Assembly (NCBI RefSeq): GCF_029227915.1
Contig: NC_079876.1
Span: 8,496,001 to 8,560,000 of the forward strand
Direction: 5' to 3'
Source: Hydractinia symbiolongicarpus
Lineage: Eukaryota > Cnidaria > Hydrozoa > Anthoathecata > Hydractiniidae
Length of the DNA stretch: 64,000 nt
Part shown: positions 35,501 through 50,049 of the stretch, piece by piece
Position numbering within the stretch: position 1 is the stretch's first letter
Layout of the letters: each line of letters starts with the position of its first letter
Translations under genes and position numbers: made by a program
The notes under the pieces: generated by a model
What the model was told of the DNA's origin: nothing
Seen by the model: the letters and a program-made list of their open reading frames with translations, nothing else
Databases searched by the model: none

Positions 35501-38500
35501 TGAGTTTACTCCCTGGGTACTTTCTTTGTATACATTCGACTATACGGGCCAAGCCCGGGATTTACGGGAAATCGCGGGATTTCGTTTGCCGGCGATTAAA
35601 CCTCTTTTATTAAGCGTCTCATCAAAAATGAAAACATTTTTCAAAACTGCAAGTCTCAAGCGTTTTAGTGGTGAAAAGATAACTGAAAAAATCGTTTCGG
35701 AAATGAGTTTACTCACAGGGTACTTTCTTTGTATACATTCGACTATACGGGCCAAGCCCGGGATTTACGGGAAATCGCGGGTTTTCGTTTGCCGGCGATT
35801 TCACCTCTTTCATTAAGCGTCTCATCAAAAATGAAAACATTTTTAAAAACTACAAGTCTCATGCATTTTAGTGGTGAAAATTAATTTAAAATATCGTTTG
35901 GGAAATGAGTTTACTCCCTGGGTACTTTCTTTGTATACTTTTGACTATACGGGCCGAGTCCGGGATTTACGGGAAGACGCGGGTTTTCGTTTGCCGGCAA
36001 ATAAACTTCTTTTATTCAGCGTCTCATCAAAAATGAGAATATTTTTAAATACTACAAGTCTCATGGGCTTTAGTGGTGAAATAATAATTTAAAAAATCGT
36101 TCGGGAAATGAGTTTACACCCTGGGTACTTTCTTTGTATACTTTTGACTATACGGACCGAGTCCGGGATTTACGGGAAATCGCAGGATTTCGTTCGTCGG
36201 CGATTAAACTTCTTTTATTCAGCGTCTCATCAAAAATGAGAATATTTTTAAATACTACAAGTCTCATGGGCTTTAGTGGTGAAATAATAATTTAAAAAAT
36301 CGTTCGGGAAATGAGTTTACACCCTGGGTACTTTCTTTGTATACTTTTGACTATACGGGCCGAGTCCGGGATTTACGGGAAATCGCAGGTTTTCGTTTGC
36401 CGGCGATTAAACTTCTTTTATTCAGCGTCTCACCAAAAATGAAACATTTTTGAAAACTACAAGTCTCATGCGTTTTAGTGGTGAAAAAAAAATTTAAAAA
36501 ATCGTTCGGGAAATGAGTTTACTCCCTGGGTACTTTCTTTGTATACATTCGACTATACGGGCCAAGCCCGGGATTTACGGGAAATCGCGGGATTTCGTTT
36601 GCCGGCGATTAAACCTCTTTTATTAAGCGTCTCATCAAAAATGAAAACATTTTTCAAAACTGCAAGTCTCAAGCGTTTTAGTGGTGAAAAGATAACTGAA
36701 AAAATCGTTTCGGAAATGAGTTTACTCACAGGGTACTTTCTTTGTATACATTCGACTATACGGGCCAAGCCCGGAATTTACGGGAAATCGCGGGTTTTCG
36801 TTTGCCGGCGATTTCACCTCTTTCATTAAGCGTCTCATCAAAAATGAAAACATTTTTAAAAACTACAAGTCTCATGCGTTTTAGTGGTGAAAATTAATTT
36901 AAAATATCGTTTGGGAAATGAGTTTACTCCCTGGGTACTTTCTTTGTATACTTTTGACTATACGGGCCGAGTCCGGGATTTACGGGAAGACGCGGGTTTT
37001 CGTTTGCCTGCAATTAAACTTCTTTTATTCAGCGTCTCATCAAAAATGAAAAAAATTTTAAAAACTACAAGTCTCATGCGTTTTAGTGGTGAAAAAATAA
37101 TTTAAAAAGTCGTTCGGGAAATGAGTTTACTCCCTGGGTACTTTCTTTGTATACTTTTGACTATACGGGCCGAGTCCAGGATTTACGGGAAGTCGCGGGT
37201 TTTCGTTTGCCGGCGATTAAACTTCTTTTATTCAGCGTCTCATCAAAAATGAAAATATTTTTAAATACTACAAGTCTCATGGGCTTTAGTGGTGAAATAA
37301 TAATTTAAAAAATCGTTCGGGAAATGAGTTTACACCCTGGGTACTTTCTTTGTATACTTTTGACTATACGGGCTGAGTCCGGGATTTACGGGAAGTCGCG
37401 GGTTTTCGTTTGCCGGCAAATAAACTTCTTTTATTCAGCGTCTCATCAAAAATGAGAATATTTTTAAATACTACAAGTCTCATGGGCTTTAGTGGTGAAA
37501 TAATAATTTAAAAAATCGTTCGGGAAATGAGTTTACACCCTGGGTACTTTCTTTGTATACTTTTGACTATACGGGCCGAGTCCGGGATTTACTGGAAATC
37601 GCAGGTTTTCGTTTGCCGGCGATTAAACTTCTTTTATTCAGCGTCTCATCAAAAATGAAAACATTTTTGAAAACTACAAGTCTTATGCGTTTTAGTGTGG
37701 AAAAAATAAATTAAAAAATCGTTCGGGAAATGAGTTTACTCCCTGGGTACTTTCTTTGTATACTTTTGACTATACGGGCCGAGTCCGGGATTTACGGGAA
37801 ATCGCAGGTTTTCGTTTGCCGGCGATTAAACTTCTTTTATTCAGCGTCTCATCAAAAATTAAAACATTTTTGAAAACTACAAGTCTCATGCGTTTTAGTG
37901 TTGAAAAAATAAATTAAAAAATCGTTCTGGAAACGAGTTTACACACAGGGTACTTTCTTTGTATACATTCGACTATACGGGCCAAGCCCGCGATTTACGG
38001 GAAATCGCAGGTTTTCGTTTGCCGGCGATTAAACCTCTTTCATTAAGCGTCTCATCAAAAATGAAAACATTTTTGAAAACTACAAGTCTCATGCGTTTTA
38101 GTGGTGAAAAAAAAATTTAAAAAATCGTTCGGAAAATGAGTTTACTCCCTGGGTACTTTCTTTGTATACATTCGACTATACGGGCCAAGCCCGGGATTTA
38201 CGGGAAATTGCGGGATTTCGTTTGCCGGCGATTAAACCTCTTTTATTAAGCGTCTCATCAAAAATGAAAACATTTTTAAAAACTGCAAGTCTCATGCGTT
38301 TTAGTGGTGAAAAGATAATTGAAAAAATCGTTTCGGAAATGAGTTTACTCACAGGGTACTTTCTTTGTTTACATTCGACTATACGGCCAAGCCCGGGATT
38401 TACGGGAAATCGCGGGTTTTCGTTTGCCGGCGATTAAACCTCTTTCATTAAGCGTCTCATCAAAAATGAAAACATTTTTGAAAACTACAAGTCTCATGCG

Positions 38501-39380
38501 TTTTAGTGGTGAAAATTAATTTAAAATATCGTTTGGGAAATGAGTTTACTTCCTGGGTACTTTCTTTGTATACTTTTGACTATACGGGCCGAGTCCGGGA
38601 TTTATGGGAAGTCGCGGGTTTTCGTTTGCCGGCGATTAAACTTCTTTTATTCAGCGTCTCATCAAAAATGAAAATATTTTTAAATACTACAAGTCTCATG
38701 GGCTTTAGTGGTGAAATAATAATTTAAAAAATCGTTCGGGAAATGAGTTTACACCCTGGGTACTTTCTTTGTATACTTTTGACTATACGGACCGAGTCCG
38801 GGATTTACGGGAAATCGCAGGATTTCGTTTGTCGGCGATTAAACTTCTTTTATTCAGCGTCTCATCAAAAATGAGAATATTTTTAAATACTACAAGTCTC
38901 ATGGGCTTTAGTGGTGAAATAATAATTTAAAAAATCGTTCGGGAAATGAGTTTACACCCTGGGTACTTTCTTTGTATACTTTTGACTATACGGGCCGAGT
39001 CCGGGATTTACGGGAAATCGCAGGTTTTCGTTTGCCGGCGATAAAACTTCTTTTATTCAGCGTCTCACCAAAAATGAAAACATTTTTGAAAACTACAAGT
39101 CTCATGCGTTTTAGTGGTGAAAAAAAAATTTAAAAAATCGTTCGGGAAATGAGTTTACTCCCTGGGTACTTTCTTTGTATACATTCGACTATACGGGCCA
39201 AGCCCGGGATTTACGGAAATCGCGGGATTTCGTTTGCCGGCGATTAAACCTCTTTTATTAAGCGTCTCATCAAAAATGAAAACATTTTTGAAAACTGCAA
39301 GTCTCAAGCGTTTTAGTGGTGAAAAGATAACTGAAAAAATCGTTTCGGAAATGAGTTTACTCACAGGGTACTTTCTTTGT
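32560..39380. repeat. 26-monomer duplication (offset 5271 bp) and nested 8- and 5-monomer units
   Basis: About 32560-34100 matches about 37831-39370, with markers ggaaacgag, ttatgggaagtcgcggg and atttcgtttgtcggcg. Inside it, about 33500-34480 recurs near 35120-36092 (offset 1622, eight monomers). About 35120-35990 recurs at 36133-37003 (offset 1013), sharing atttcgttcgtcggcg, cggcgatttcacc and ttttcaaaactgcaag. Confidence 0.75.
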
Positions 39381-40380
39381 TTACATTCGACTATACGGCC
39401 AAGCCCGGGATTTACGGGAAATCGCGGGTTTTCGTTTGCCGGCGATTAAACCTCTTTCATTAAGCGTCTCATCAAAAATGAAAACATTTTTGAAAACTAC
39501 AAGTCTCATGCGTTTTAGTGGTGAAAATTAATTTAAAATATCGTTTGGGAAATGAGTTTACTTCCTGGGTACTTTCTTTGTATACTTTTGACTATACGGG
39601 CCGAGTCCGGGATTTATGGGAAGTCGCGGGTTTTCGTTTGCCGGCGATTAAACTTCTTTTATTCAGCGTCTCATCAAAAATGAAAATATTTTTAAATACT
39701 ACAAGTCTCATGGGCTTTAGTGGTGAAATAATAATTTAAAAAATCGTTCGGGAAATGAGTTTACACCCTGGGTACTTTCTTTGTATACTTTTGACTATAC
39801 GGACCGAGTCCGGGATTTACGGGAAATCGCAGGATTTCGTTTGTCGGCGATTAAACTTCTTTTATTCAGCGTCTCATCAAAAATGAGAATATTTTTAAAT
39901 ACTACAAGTCTCATGGGCTTTAGTGGTGAAATAATAATTTAAAAAATCGTTCGGGAAATGAGTTTACACCCTGGGTACTTTCTTTGTATACTTTTGACTA
40001 TACGGGCCGAGTCCGGGATTTACGGGAAATCGCAGGTTTTCGTTTGCCGGCGATAAAACTTCTTTTATTCAGCGTCTCACCAAAAATGAAAACATTTTTG
40101 AAAACTACAAGTCTCATGCGTTTTAGTGGTGAAAAAAAAATTTAAAAAATCGTTCGGGAAATGAGTTTACTCCCTGGGTACTTTCTTTGTATACATTCGA
40201 CTATACGGGCCAAGCCCGGGATTTACGGAAATCGCGGGATTTCGTTTGCCGGCGATTAAACCTCTTTTATTAAGCGTCTCATCAAAAATGAAAACATTTT
40301 TGAAAACTGCAAATCTCAAGCGTTTTAGTGGTGAAAAGATAACTGAAAAAATCGTTTCGGAAATGAGTTTACTCACAGGG
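38310..40380. repeat. 5-monomer higher-order duplication (offset 1012 bp)
   Basis: About 38310-39360 is repeated in tandem at 39322-40380, sharing atttatgggaagtcg, tttgtcggcgattaaac, ggcgataaaac and gtctcaccaaaaatg. The single-base deletion in gatttacggaaatcgcgggattt is in both copies. Confidence 0.85.
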
Positions 40381-41099
40381 TACTTTCTTTGTATACATTC
40401 GACTATACAGGCCAAGCCCGGGATTTACGGGAAATCGCGGGTTTTCGTTTGCCGGCGATTACACCTCTTTCATTAAGCGTCTCATCAAAAATGAAAACAT
40501 TTTTGAAAACTACAAGTCTCATGCGTTTTAGTGGTGAAAATTAATTTAAAATATCGTTTGGGAAATGAGTTTACTGCCTGGGTACTTTCTTTGTATACTT
40601 TTGACTATACGGGCCGAGTCCGGGATTTACGGGAAGACGCGGGTTTTCGTTTGCCTGCAATTAAACTTCTTTTATTCAGCGTCTCATCAAAAATGAAAAC
40701 ATTTTTAAAAACTGCAAGTCTCATGCGTTTTAGTGGTGAAAAAATAATTTAAAAAATCGTTCGGGAAATGAGTTTACACCCTGGGTACTTTCTTTGTATA
40801 CTTTTGACTATACGGGCCGAGTCCGGGATTTACGGGAAATCGCAGGTTTTCGTTTGCCGGCAATTAAACTTCTTTTATTCAGCGTCTCATCAAAAATGAG
40901 AATATTTTTAAATACTACAAGTCTCATGGGCTTTAGTGGTGAAATAATAATTTAAAAAATCGTTCGGGAAATGAGTTTACACGCTGGGTACTTTCTTTGT
41001 ATACTTTTGACTATACGGGCCGAGTCCGGGATTTACTGGAAATCGCAGGTTTTCGTTTGCCGGCGAATAAACTTCTTTTATTCAGCGTCTCATCAAAAA

Positions 41100-42630
41100 T
41101 GAAAACATTTTTAAAAACTACAAGTCTCATGCGTTTTAGTGGTGAAAAAATAATTTAAAAAATCGTTCGGGAAATGAGTTTACTCCCTGGGTACTTTCTC
41201 TGTATACTTTTGACTATGCGGGCCGAGTCCGGGGTTTACGGGAAATGGCGGGTTTTCGTTTGCCGGCGATTAAACTTCTTTTATTCAGCGTCTCATCAAA
41301 AATGAAAACATTTCTGAAAAGTACAAGTCTCAAGCGTTTTAGTGGTGAAAAGATAATTTAAAAAATCGTTTTGGAAATGAGTTTACTCACAGGGTACTTT
41401 CTTTGTATACATTCGACTATACGGGCCAAGCCCGGAATTTACGGGAAATCGCGGGTTTTCGTTTGCCGGCGTTTAAACCACTTTTATTAAGCGTCTCATC
41501 AAAAATGAAAACATTTCTGAAAACTACAAGTCTCATGCGTTTTAGTGGTGAAAAAATAATTTAAAAATTCGTTCGGGAAATAAGTTTACTCACTGGGTAC
41601 TTTCTTTGAATACTTTTGACTATACGGGCCGAGTCCAGGATTTTCGGGAAGTCGCGGGTTTTCGTTTGCCGGCGATTAAACTTCTTTTATTCAGCGTCTC
41701 ATCAAAAATGAAAATATTTTTAAATACTACAAGTCTCATGGGCTTTAGTGGTGAAATAATAATTTAAAAAATCGTTCGGGAAATGAGTTTACACCCTGGG
41801 TACTTTCTTTGTATACTTTTGACTATACGGGCCGAGTCCGGGATTTACGGGAAATCGCAGGTTTTCGTTTGCCGGCGATTAAACTTCTTTTATTCAGCGT
41901 CTCATCAAAAATGAGAATATTTTTAAATACTACAAGTCTCATGGGCTTTAGTGGTGAAATAATAATTTAAAAAATCGTTCGGGAAATGAATTTACACCCT
42001 GGGTACTTTTTTGTATACTTTTGACTATACGGGCCGAGTCCGGGATTTACTGGAAATCGCAGGTTTTCGTTTGCCGGCGATTAAACTTCTTTTATTCAGC
42101 GTCTCATCAAAAATGAAAACATTTTTGAAAACTACAAGTCTCATGCGTTTTAGTGGTGAAAAAATAATTTAAAAAATCGTTCGGGAAATGAGTTTACTCC
42201 CTGGGTACTTTCTCTGTATACTTTTGACTATGCGGGCCGAGTCCGGGGTTTACGGGAAATGGCGGGTTTTCGTTTGCCGGCGATTAAACTTCTTTTATTC
42301 AGCGTCTCATCAAAAATGAAAACATTTTTGAAAACTACAAGTCTCAAGCGTTTTAGTGGTGAAAAGATAATTTAAAAAATCGTTTTGGAAATGAGTTTAC
42401 TCACAGGGTACTTTCTTTGTATACATTCGACTATACGGGCCAAGCCCGGGATTTACGGGAAATCGCGGGTTTTCGTTTGCCGGCGATTAAACCACTTTTA
42501 TTAGGCGTCTCATCAAAAATGAAAACATTTCTGAAAACTACAAGTCTCATGCGTTTTAGTGGTAAAAAAATAATTTAAAAATTCGTTCGGGAAATAAGTT
42601 TACTCACTGGGTACTTTCTTTGTATACTTT
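41100..42630. repeat. 5-monomer higher-order duplication (offset about 1015 bp)
   Basis: The markers actatgcgggccgagtcc, ggggtttacgggaaatggcggg and gtctcaagcgttttag recur about 1015 bases apart (41211 and 42226), as does the ttactcactggg junction near 41590 and 42600. This is the first appearance of the tgcgggcc/ggggttt monomer in this part of the array; related copies also occur at 10644 and 11658. Confidence 0.75.
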
Positions 42631-44389
42631 TGACTATACGGGCCGAGTCCGGGATTTACGGGAAATCGCGGGTTTTCGTTTGCCGGCGATTAAACCACTT
42701 TTATTAAGCGTCTCATCAAAAATGAAAACATTTCTGAAAACTACAAGTCTCATGCGTTTTAGTGGTGAAAAAATAATTTAAAAATTCGTTCGGGAAATAA
42801 GTTTACTCACTGGGAACTTTCCTTGTATACTTTTGACTATACGGGCCGAGTCCGGGATTTACGGGAAATCGCAGGTTTTCGTTTGCCGGCGATTAAACTT
42901 CTTTTATTCAGCGTCTCATCAAAAATGAGAATATTTTTAAAAACTACAAGTCTCATTGGCTTTAGTGGTGAAATAATAATTAAAATAATCGTTTGGGAAA
43001 TGAGTTTACTCCCTGGGTACTTTCTTTGTATACTTTTGACTATACGGGCCGAGTCCGGGATTTACGGGAAATCGCGGGTTTTCGTTTGCCGGCGATTAAG
43101 CTTCTTTTATTCTGCGTTTCATCAAAAATGAAAACATTTTTAAAAACTACAAGTCTCATGGGCTTTAGTGGTGAAATACTAATTTAAATAATCGTTTGGG
43201 AAATGAGTTTACTCCCTGGGTACTTTCTTTGTATACTTTTGACTATACGGGCCGAGTCCGGGATTTACGGGAAATCGCAGGTTTTCGTTTGCCGGCGATT
43301 AAACTTCTTTTATTCAGCGTCTCATCAAAAATGAAAACATTTTTGAAAACTACAAGTCTCATGCGTTTTAGTGGTGAAAAAATAATTTAAAAATTCGTTA
43401 GGGAAATGTGTTTACTCACTGGGTACTTTCCTTGTATACTTATGACTATACGGGCCGAGACCGGGATTTACGGAAAATCGCGGGTTTTTGTTTGCCGGCG
43501 ATTAAACTTCTTTTATTCAGCGTCTCATCAAAAATGAAAACATTTTTAAAAACTACAAGTCTCATGGGCTTTAGTGGTAAAATATAAATTTAAAAAATCG
43601 TTCGAGAAATGAATTTACACCCTGGGTACTTTCTTTATATACTTTTGATTATACGGGCCGAGTCCGGGATTTACGGGAAATCGCAGGTTTTCGTTTGCCG
43701 GCGATTAAACCACTTTAATAAAGCATCTCATCAAAAATGAAAAGATTTCTGAAAACTACAAGTCTCATGCGTTTTAGTGGTGAAAATTAATTTAAAATAT
43801 CGTGCGGGAAATGAGTTTACTCCCTGGGTACTTTCTTTGTATACTTTTGACTATACGGGCCGAGTCCGGGATTTACGGGCAGACGCGGGTTTTCGTTTGC
43901 CGGCAATTAAACTTCTTTTATTCAGCGTCTCATCAAAAATGAAAACATTTTTAAAAACTACAAGTCTCATGCGTTTTAGTGGTGAAAAAATAATTTAAAA
44001 AATCGTGCGGGAAATGAGTTTACTCCCTGGGTACTTTCTTTGTATACTTTTGACTATACGGGCCGAGTCCGGGATTTACGGGAAGTCGCGGGTTTTCGTT
44101 TGCCGGCGATTAAACTTCTTTTATTCAGCGTCTCATCAAAAATGAAAATATTTTTAAATACTACAAGTCTCATGGGCTTTAATGGTGAAATAATAATTTA
44201 AAAAATCGTTCGGGAAATGAGTTTACACCCTGGGTACTTTCTTTGTATACTTTTGACTATACGGGCCGAGTCCGGGATTTACGGGAAATCGCAGGTTTTC
44301 GTTTGCCGGCGATTAAACTTCTTTTATTCAGCGTCTCATCAAAAATGAAAACATTTTTGAAAACTACAAGTCTCATGCGTTTTAGTGGT

Positions 44390-47300
44390 GAAAAAATAAT
44401 TTAAAAAATCGTTCGGGAAATGAGTTTACTCCCTGGGTACTTTCTTTGTATACTTTTGACTATGCGGGCCGAGTCCGGGGTTTACGGGAAATGGCGGGTT
44501 TTCGTTTGCCGGCGATTAAACTTCTTTTATTCAGCGTGTCATGAAAAATGAAAACATTTTTGAAAACTACAAGTCTCAAGCGTTTTAGTGGTGAAAAGAT
44601 AATTTAAAAAATCGTTTTGAAAATGAGTTTACTCACAGGGTACTTTCTTTGTATACATTCGACTATACGGGCCATGCCCGGGATTTACGGGAAATCGCGG
44701 GTTTTCGTTTGCCGGCGATTAAACAACTTTTATTAAGCGTCTCATCAAAAATGAAAACATTTCTGAAAACTACAAGTCTCATGCGTTTTAGTGGTGAAAA
44801 AATAATTTAAAAAATCGTTCGAGAAATGAGTTTACACCCTGGGTACTTTCTTTGTATACTTTTGACTATACGGGCCGAGTCCGGGATTTACGGGAAATCG
44901 CAGGTTTTCGTTTGCCGGCGATTAAACCACTTTCATAACGCGTCTCATCAAAAATGAAAAGATTTCTGAAAACTACAAGTCTCATGCGTTTTAGTGGTGA
45001 AAATTAGTTTAAAATATCGTTTGGGAAATGAGTTTAATCCCTGGGTACTTTCTTTGTATACTTTTGACTATACGGGCCGAGTCCGGGATTTACGGGCAGA
45101 CGCGGGTTTTCGTTTGCCGGCAATTAAACTTCTTTTACTCAGCGTCTCATCAAAAATGAAAACATTTTTGAAAACTACAAGTCTCGTGAGTTTTAGTGGT
45201 GAAAAAATAATTTAAAAAATCGTTTGGGAAATGAGTTTACTCCCTGGGTACTTTCTTTGTATACTTTTGACTATACGGGCCGAGTCCGGGATTTACGGGA
45301 AATCGCGGGTTTTCGTTTGCCGGCGATTAAACCACTTTTATTAAGCGTCTCATCAAAAATGAAAACATTTCTGAAAACTACAAGTCTCATGCGTTTTAGT
45401 GGTGAAAAAATAATTTAAAAATTCGTTCGGGAAATAAGTTTACTCACTGGGTACTTTCCTTGTATACTTTTGACTATACGGGCCGAGTCCGGGATTTACG
45501 GGAAATCGCAGGTTTTCGTTTGCCGGCGATTAAGCTTCTTTTATTCTGCGTCTCATCAAAAATGAAAACATTTTTAAAAACTACAAGTCTCATGGGCTTT
45601 AGTGGTGAAATAATAATTTAAATAATCGTTTGGGAAATGAGTTTACTCCCTGGGTACTTTCTTTGTATACTTTTGACTATACGGGCCAAGTCCGGGATTT
45701 ACGGGAAATCGCAGGTTTTCGTTTGCCAGCGATTAAACTTCTTTTATTCAGCGTCTCATCAAAAATGAAAACATTTTTGAAAACTACAAGTCTCATGCGT
45801 TTTAGTGGTGAAAAAATAATTTAAAAATTCGTTAGGGAAATGACTTTACTCACTGGGTACTTTCCTTGTATACTTATGACTATACGGGCCGAGACCGGGA
45901 TTTACGGGAAATCGCGGGTTTCCGTTTGCCGGCGATTAAACTTCTTTTATTCAGCGTCTCATCAAAAATGAAAACATTTTTGAAAACTACAAGTCTCATG
46001 CGTTTTAGTGGTGAAAAAATAATTTAAAAAATCGTTCGGGAAATGAGTTTACTCCCTGGGTACTTTCTTTGTATACTTTTGACTATGCGGGCCGAGTCCG
46101 GGGTTTACGGGAAATGGCGGGTTTTCGTTTGCCGGCGATTAAACTTCTTTTATTCAGCGTGTCATGAAAAATGAAAACATTTTTGAAAACTACAAGTCTC
46201 AAGCGTTTTAGTGGTGAAAAGATAATTTAAAAAATCGTTTTGAAAATGAGTTTACTCACAGGGTACTTTCTTTGTATACATTCGACTATACGGGCCATGC
46301 CCGGGATTTACGGGAAATCGCGGGTTTTCGTTTGCCGGCGATTAAACAACTTTTATTAAGCGTCTCATCAAAAATGAAAACATTTCTGAAAACTACAAGT
46401 CTCATGCGTTTTAGTGGTGAAAAAATAATTTAAAAAATCGTTCGAGAAATGAGTTTACACCCTGGGTACTTTCTTTGTATACTTTTGACTATACGGGCCG
46501 AGTCCGGGATTTACGGGAAATCGCAGGTTTTCGTTTGCCGGCGATTAAACCACTTTCATAACGCGTCTCATCAAAAATGAAAAGATTTCTGAAAACTACA
46601 AGTCTCATGCGTTTTAGTGGTGAAAATTAATTTAAAATATCGTTTGGGAAATGAGTTTAATCCCTGGGTACTTTCTTTGTATACTTTTGACTATACGGGC
46701 CGAGTCCGGGATTTACGGGCAGACGCGGGTTTTCGTTTGCCGGCAATTAAACTTCTTTTACTCAGCGTCTCATCAAAAATGAAAACATTTTTAAAAACTA
46801 CAAGTCTCGTGAGTTTTAGTGGTGAAAAAATAATTTAAAAAATCGTTTGGGAAATGAGTTTACTCCCTGGGTACTTTCTTTGTATACTTTTGACTATACG
46901 GGCCGAGTCCGGGATTTACGGGAAATCGCGGGTTTTCGTTTGCCGGCGATTAAACCACTTTTATTAAGCGTCTCATCAAAAATGAAAACATTTCTGAAAA
47001 CTACAAGTCTCATGCGTTTTAGTGGTGAAAAAATAATTTAAAAATTCGTTCGGGAAATAAGTTTACTCACTGGGTACTTTCCTTGTATACTTTTGACTAT
47101 ACGGGCCGAGTCCGGGATTTACGGGAAATCGCAGGTTTTCGTTTGCCGGCGATTAAGCTTCTTTTATTCTGCGTCTCATCAAAAATGAAAACATTTTTAA
47201 AAACTACAAGTCTCATGGGCTTTAGTGGTGAAATAATAATTTAAATAATCGTTTGAGAAATGAGTTTACTCCCTTGGTACTTTCTTTGTATACTTTTGAC

Positions 47301-49258
47301 TATACGGGCCAAGTCCAGGATTTACGGGAAATCGCAGGTTTTCGTTTGCCAGCGATTAAACTTCTTTTATTCAGCGTCTCATCAAAAATGAAAACATTTT
47401 TGAAAACTAAAAGTCTCATGCGTTTTAGTGGTGAAAAAATAATTTAAAAATTCGTTAGGGAAATGAGTTTACTCACTGGGTACTTTCCTTGTATACTTAT
47501 GACTATACGGGCCGAGACCGGGATTTACGGGAAATCGCGGGTTTCCGTTTGCCGGCGATTAAACTTCTTTTATTCAGCGTCTCATCAAAAATGAAAACAT
47601 TTTTGAAAACTACAAGTCTCATGCGTTTTAGTGGTGAAAAAATAATTTAAAAAATCGTTCGGGAAATGAGTTTACACCCTGGGTACTTTCTTTGTATACT
47701 ATTGACTATACGGGCCGAGTCCGGGATTTACGGGAAATCGCAGGTTTTCGTTTGCCGGCGATTAAACTTCTTTTATTCAGCGTCTCATCAAAAATGAAAA
47801 CATTTTTGAAAACTACAAGTCTCATGCGTTTTAGTGGTGAAAAAATAATTTAAAAATTCGTTTTGAAAATGAGTTTACTCACAGGGTACTTTCTTTGTAT
47901 ACATTCGACTATACGGGCCAAGCCCGGGATTTACGGGAAATCGCGGGTTTTCGTTTGCCGGCGATTAAACAACTTTTATTAAGCGTCTCATCAAAAATGA
48001 AAACATTTCTGAAAACTACAAGTCTCATGCGTTTTAGTGGTGAAAAAATAATTTAAAAAATCGTTCGAGAAATGAGTTTACACCCTGGGTACTTTCTTTG
48101 TATACTTTTGACTATACGGGCCGAGTCCGGGATTTACGGGAAATCCCAGGTTTTCGTTTGCCGGCGATTAAACCACTTTCATAACGCGTCTCATCAAAAA
48201 TGAAAAGATTTCTGAAAACTACAAGTCTCATGCGTTTTAGTGGTGAAAATTAATTTATAATATCGTTTGGGAAATGAGTTTACTCCCTGGGTACTTTCTT
48301 TGTATACTTTTGACTATACGGGCCGAGTCCGGGATTTACGGGCAGACGCGGGTTTTCGTTTGCCGGCAATTAAACTTCTTTTATTCAGCGTCTCATCAAA
48401 AATGAAAACATTTTTGAAAACTACAAGTCTCATGCGTTTTAGTGGTGAAAAAATAATTTAAAAAATCGTTTGGGAAATGAGTTTACTCCCTGGGTACTTT
48501 CTTTGTATACTTTTGACTATACGGGCCGAGTCCGGGATTTACGGGAAATCGCGGGTTTTCGTTTGCCGGCGATTAAACCACTTTTATTAAGTGTCTCATC
48601 AAAAATGAAAACATTTCTGAAAACTACAAGTCTCATGCGTTTTAGTGGTGAAAAAATAATTTAAAAATTCGTTCGGGAAATAAGTTTACTCACTGGGTAC
48701 TTTCCTTGTATACTTTTGACTATACGGGCCGAGTCCGGGATTTACGGGAAATCGCAGGTTTTCGTTTGCCGGCGATTAAGCTTCTTTTATTCTGCGTCTC
48801 ATCAAAAATGAAAACATTTTTAAAAACTACAAGTGTCAGGGGCTTTAGTGGTGAAATAATAATTTAAATAATCGTTTGGGAAATGAGTTTACTCCCTGGG
48901 TACTTTCTTTGTATACTTTTGACTATACGGGCCGAGTCCGGGATTTACGGGAAATCGCAGGTTTTCGTTTGCCGGCGATTAAACTTCTTTTATTCAGCGT
49001 CTCATCAAAAATGAAAACATTTTTGAAAACTACAAGTCTCATGCGTTTTAGTGGTGAAAAAATAATTTAAAAATTCGTTAGGGAAATGAGTTTACTCACT
49101 GGGTACTTTCCTTGTATACTTATGACTATACGGGCCGAGACCGGGATTTACGGGAAATCGCGGGTTTCCGTTTGCCGGCGATTAAACTTCTTTTATTCAG
49201 CGTCTCATCAAAAATGAAAACATTTTTGAAAACTACAAGTCTCATGCGTTTTAGTGGT
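44390..49258. repeat. 8-monomer higher-order repeat, three copies (1623 bp each)
   Basis: Copies run from about 44390, 46013 and 47636. Landmarks at exactly 1623 bp spacing include gggcagacgcgggttttcg (45096, 46719, 48342), tttcataacgcgtctc (44932, 46555, 48178) and cattcgactatacgggcc. Copies 1 and 2 share the ggggtttacgggaaatggcgg monomer and gggccatgcccggg. In copy 3 that first part is replaced by a ctattgactatac monomer, so the third unit is chimeric. Confidence 0.88.
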
Positions 49259-50049
49259 GAAAAAATAATTTAAAAAATCGTTCGGGAAATGAGTTTACAC
49301 CCTGGGTACTTTCTTTGTATACTATTGACTATACGGGCCGAGTCCGGGATTTACGGGAAATCGCAGGTTTTCGTTTGCCGGCGATTAAACTTCTTTTATT
49401 CAGCGTCTCATCAAAAATGAAAACATTTTTGAAAACTACAAGTCTCATGCGTTTTAGTGGTGAAAAAATAATTTAAAAATTCGTTAGGGAAATGAGTTTA
49501 CTCACTGGGTACTTTCCTTGTATACTTATGACTATACGGGCCGAGACCGGGATTTACGGAAAATCGCGGGTTTTCGTTTGCCGGCGATTAAACTTCTTTT
49601 ATTCAGCGTCTCATCAAAAATGAAAACATTTTTAAAAACTACAAGTCTCATGGGCTTTAGTGGTAAAATATAAATTTAAAAAATCGTTCGAGAAATGAGT
49701 TTACACCCTGGGTACTTTCTTTATATACTTTTGACTATACGGGCCGAGTCCGGGATTTACGGGAAATCGCAGGTTTTCGTTTGCCGGCGATTAAACCACT
49801 TTAATAAAGCGTCTCATCAAAAATGAAAAGATTTCTGAAAACTACAAGTCTCATGCGTTTTAGTGGTGAAAATTAATTTAAAATATCGTTTGGGAAATGA
49901 GTTTACTCCCTGGGTACTTTCTTTGTATACTTTTGACTATACGGGCCGAGTCCGGGATTTACGGGCAGACGCGGGTTTTCGTTTGCCGGCAATTAAACTT
50001 CTTTTATTCAGCGTCTCATCAAAAATGAAAACATTTTTAAAACTACAAG

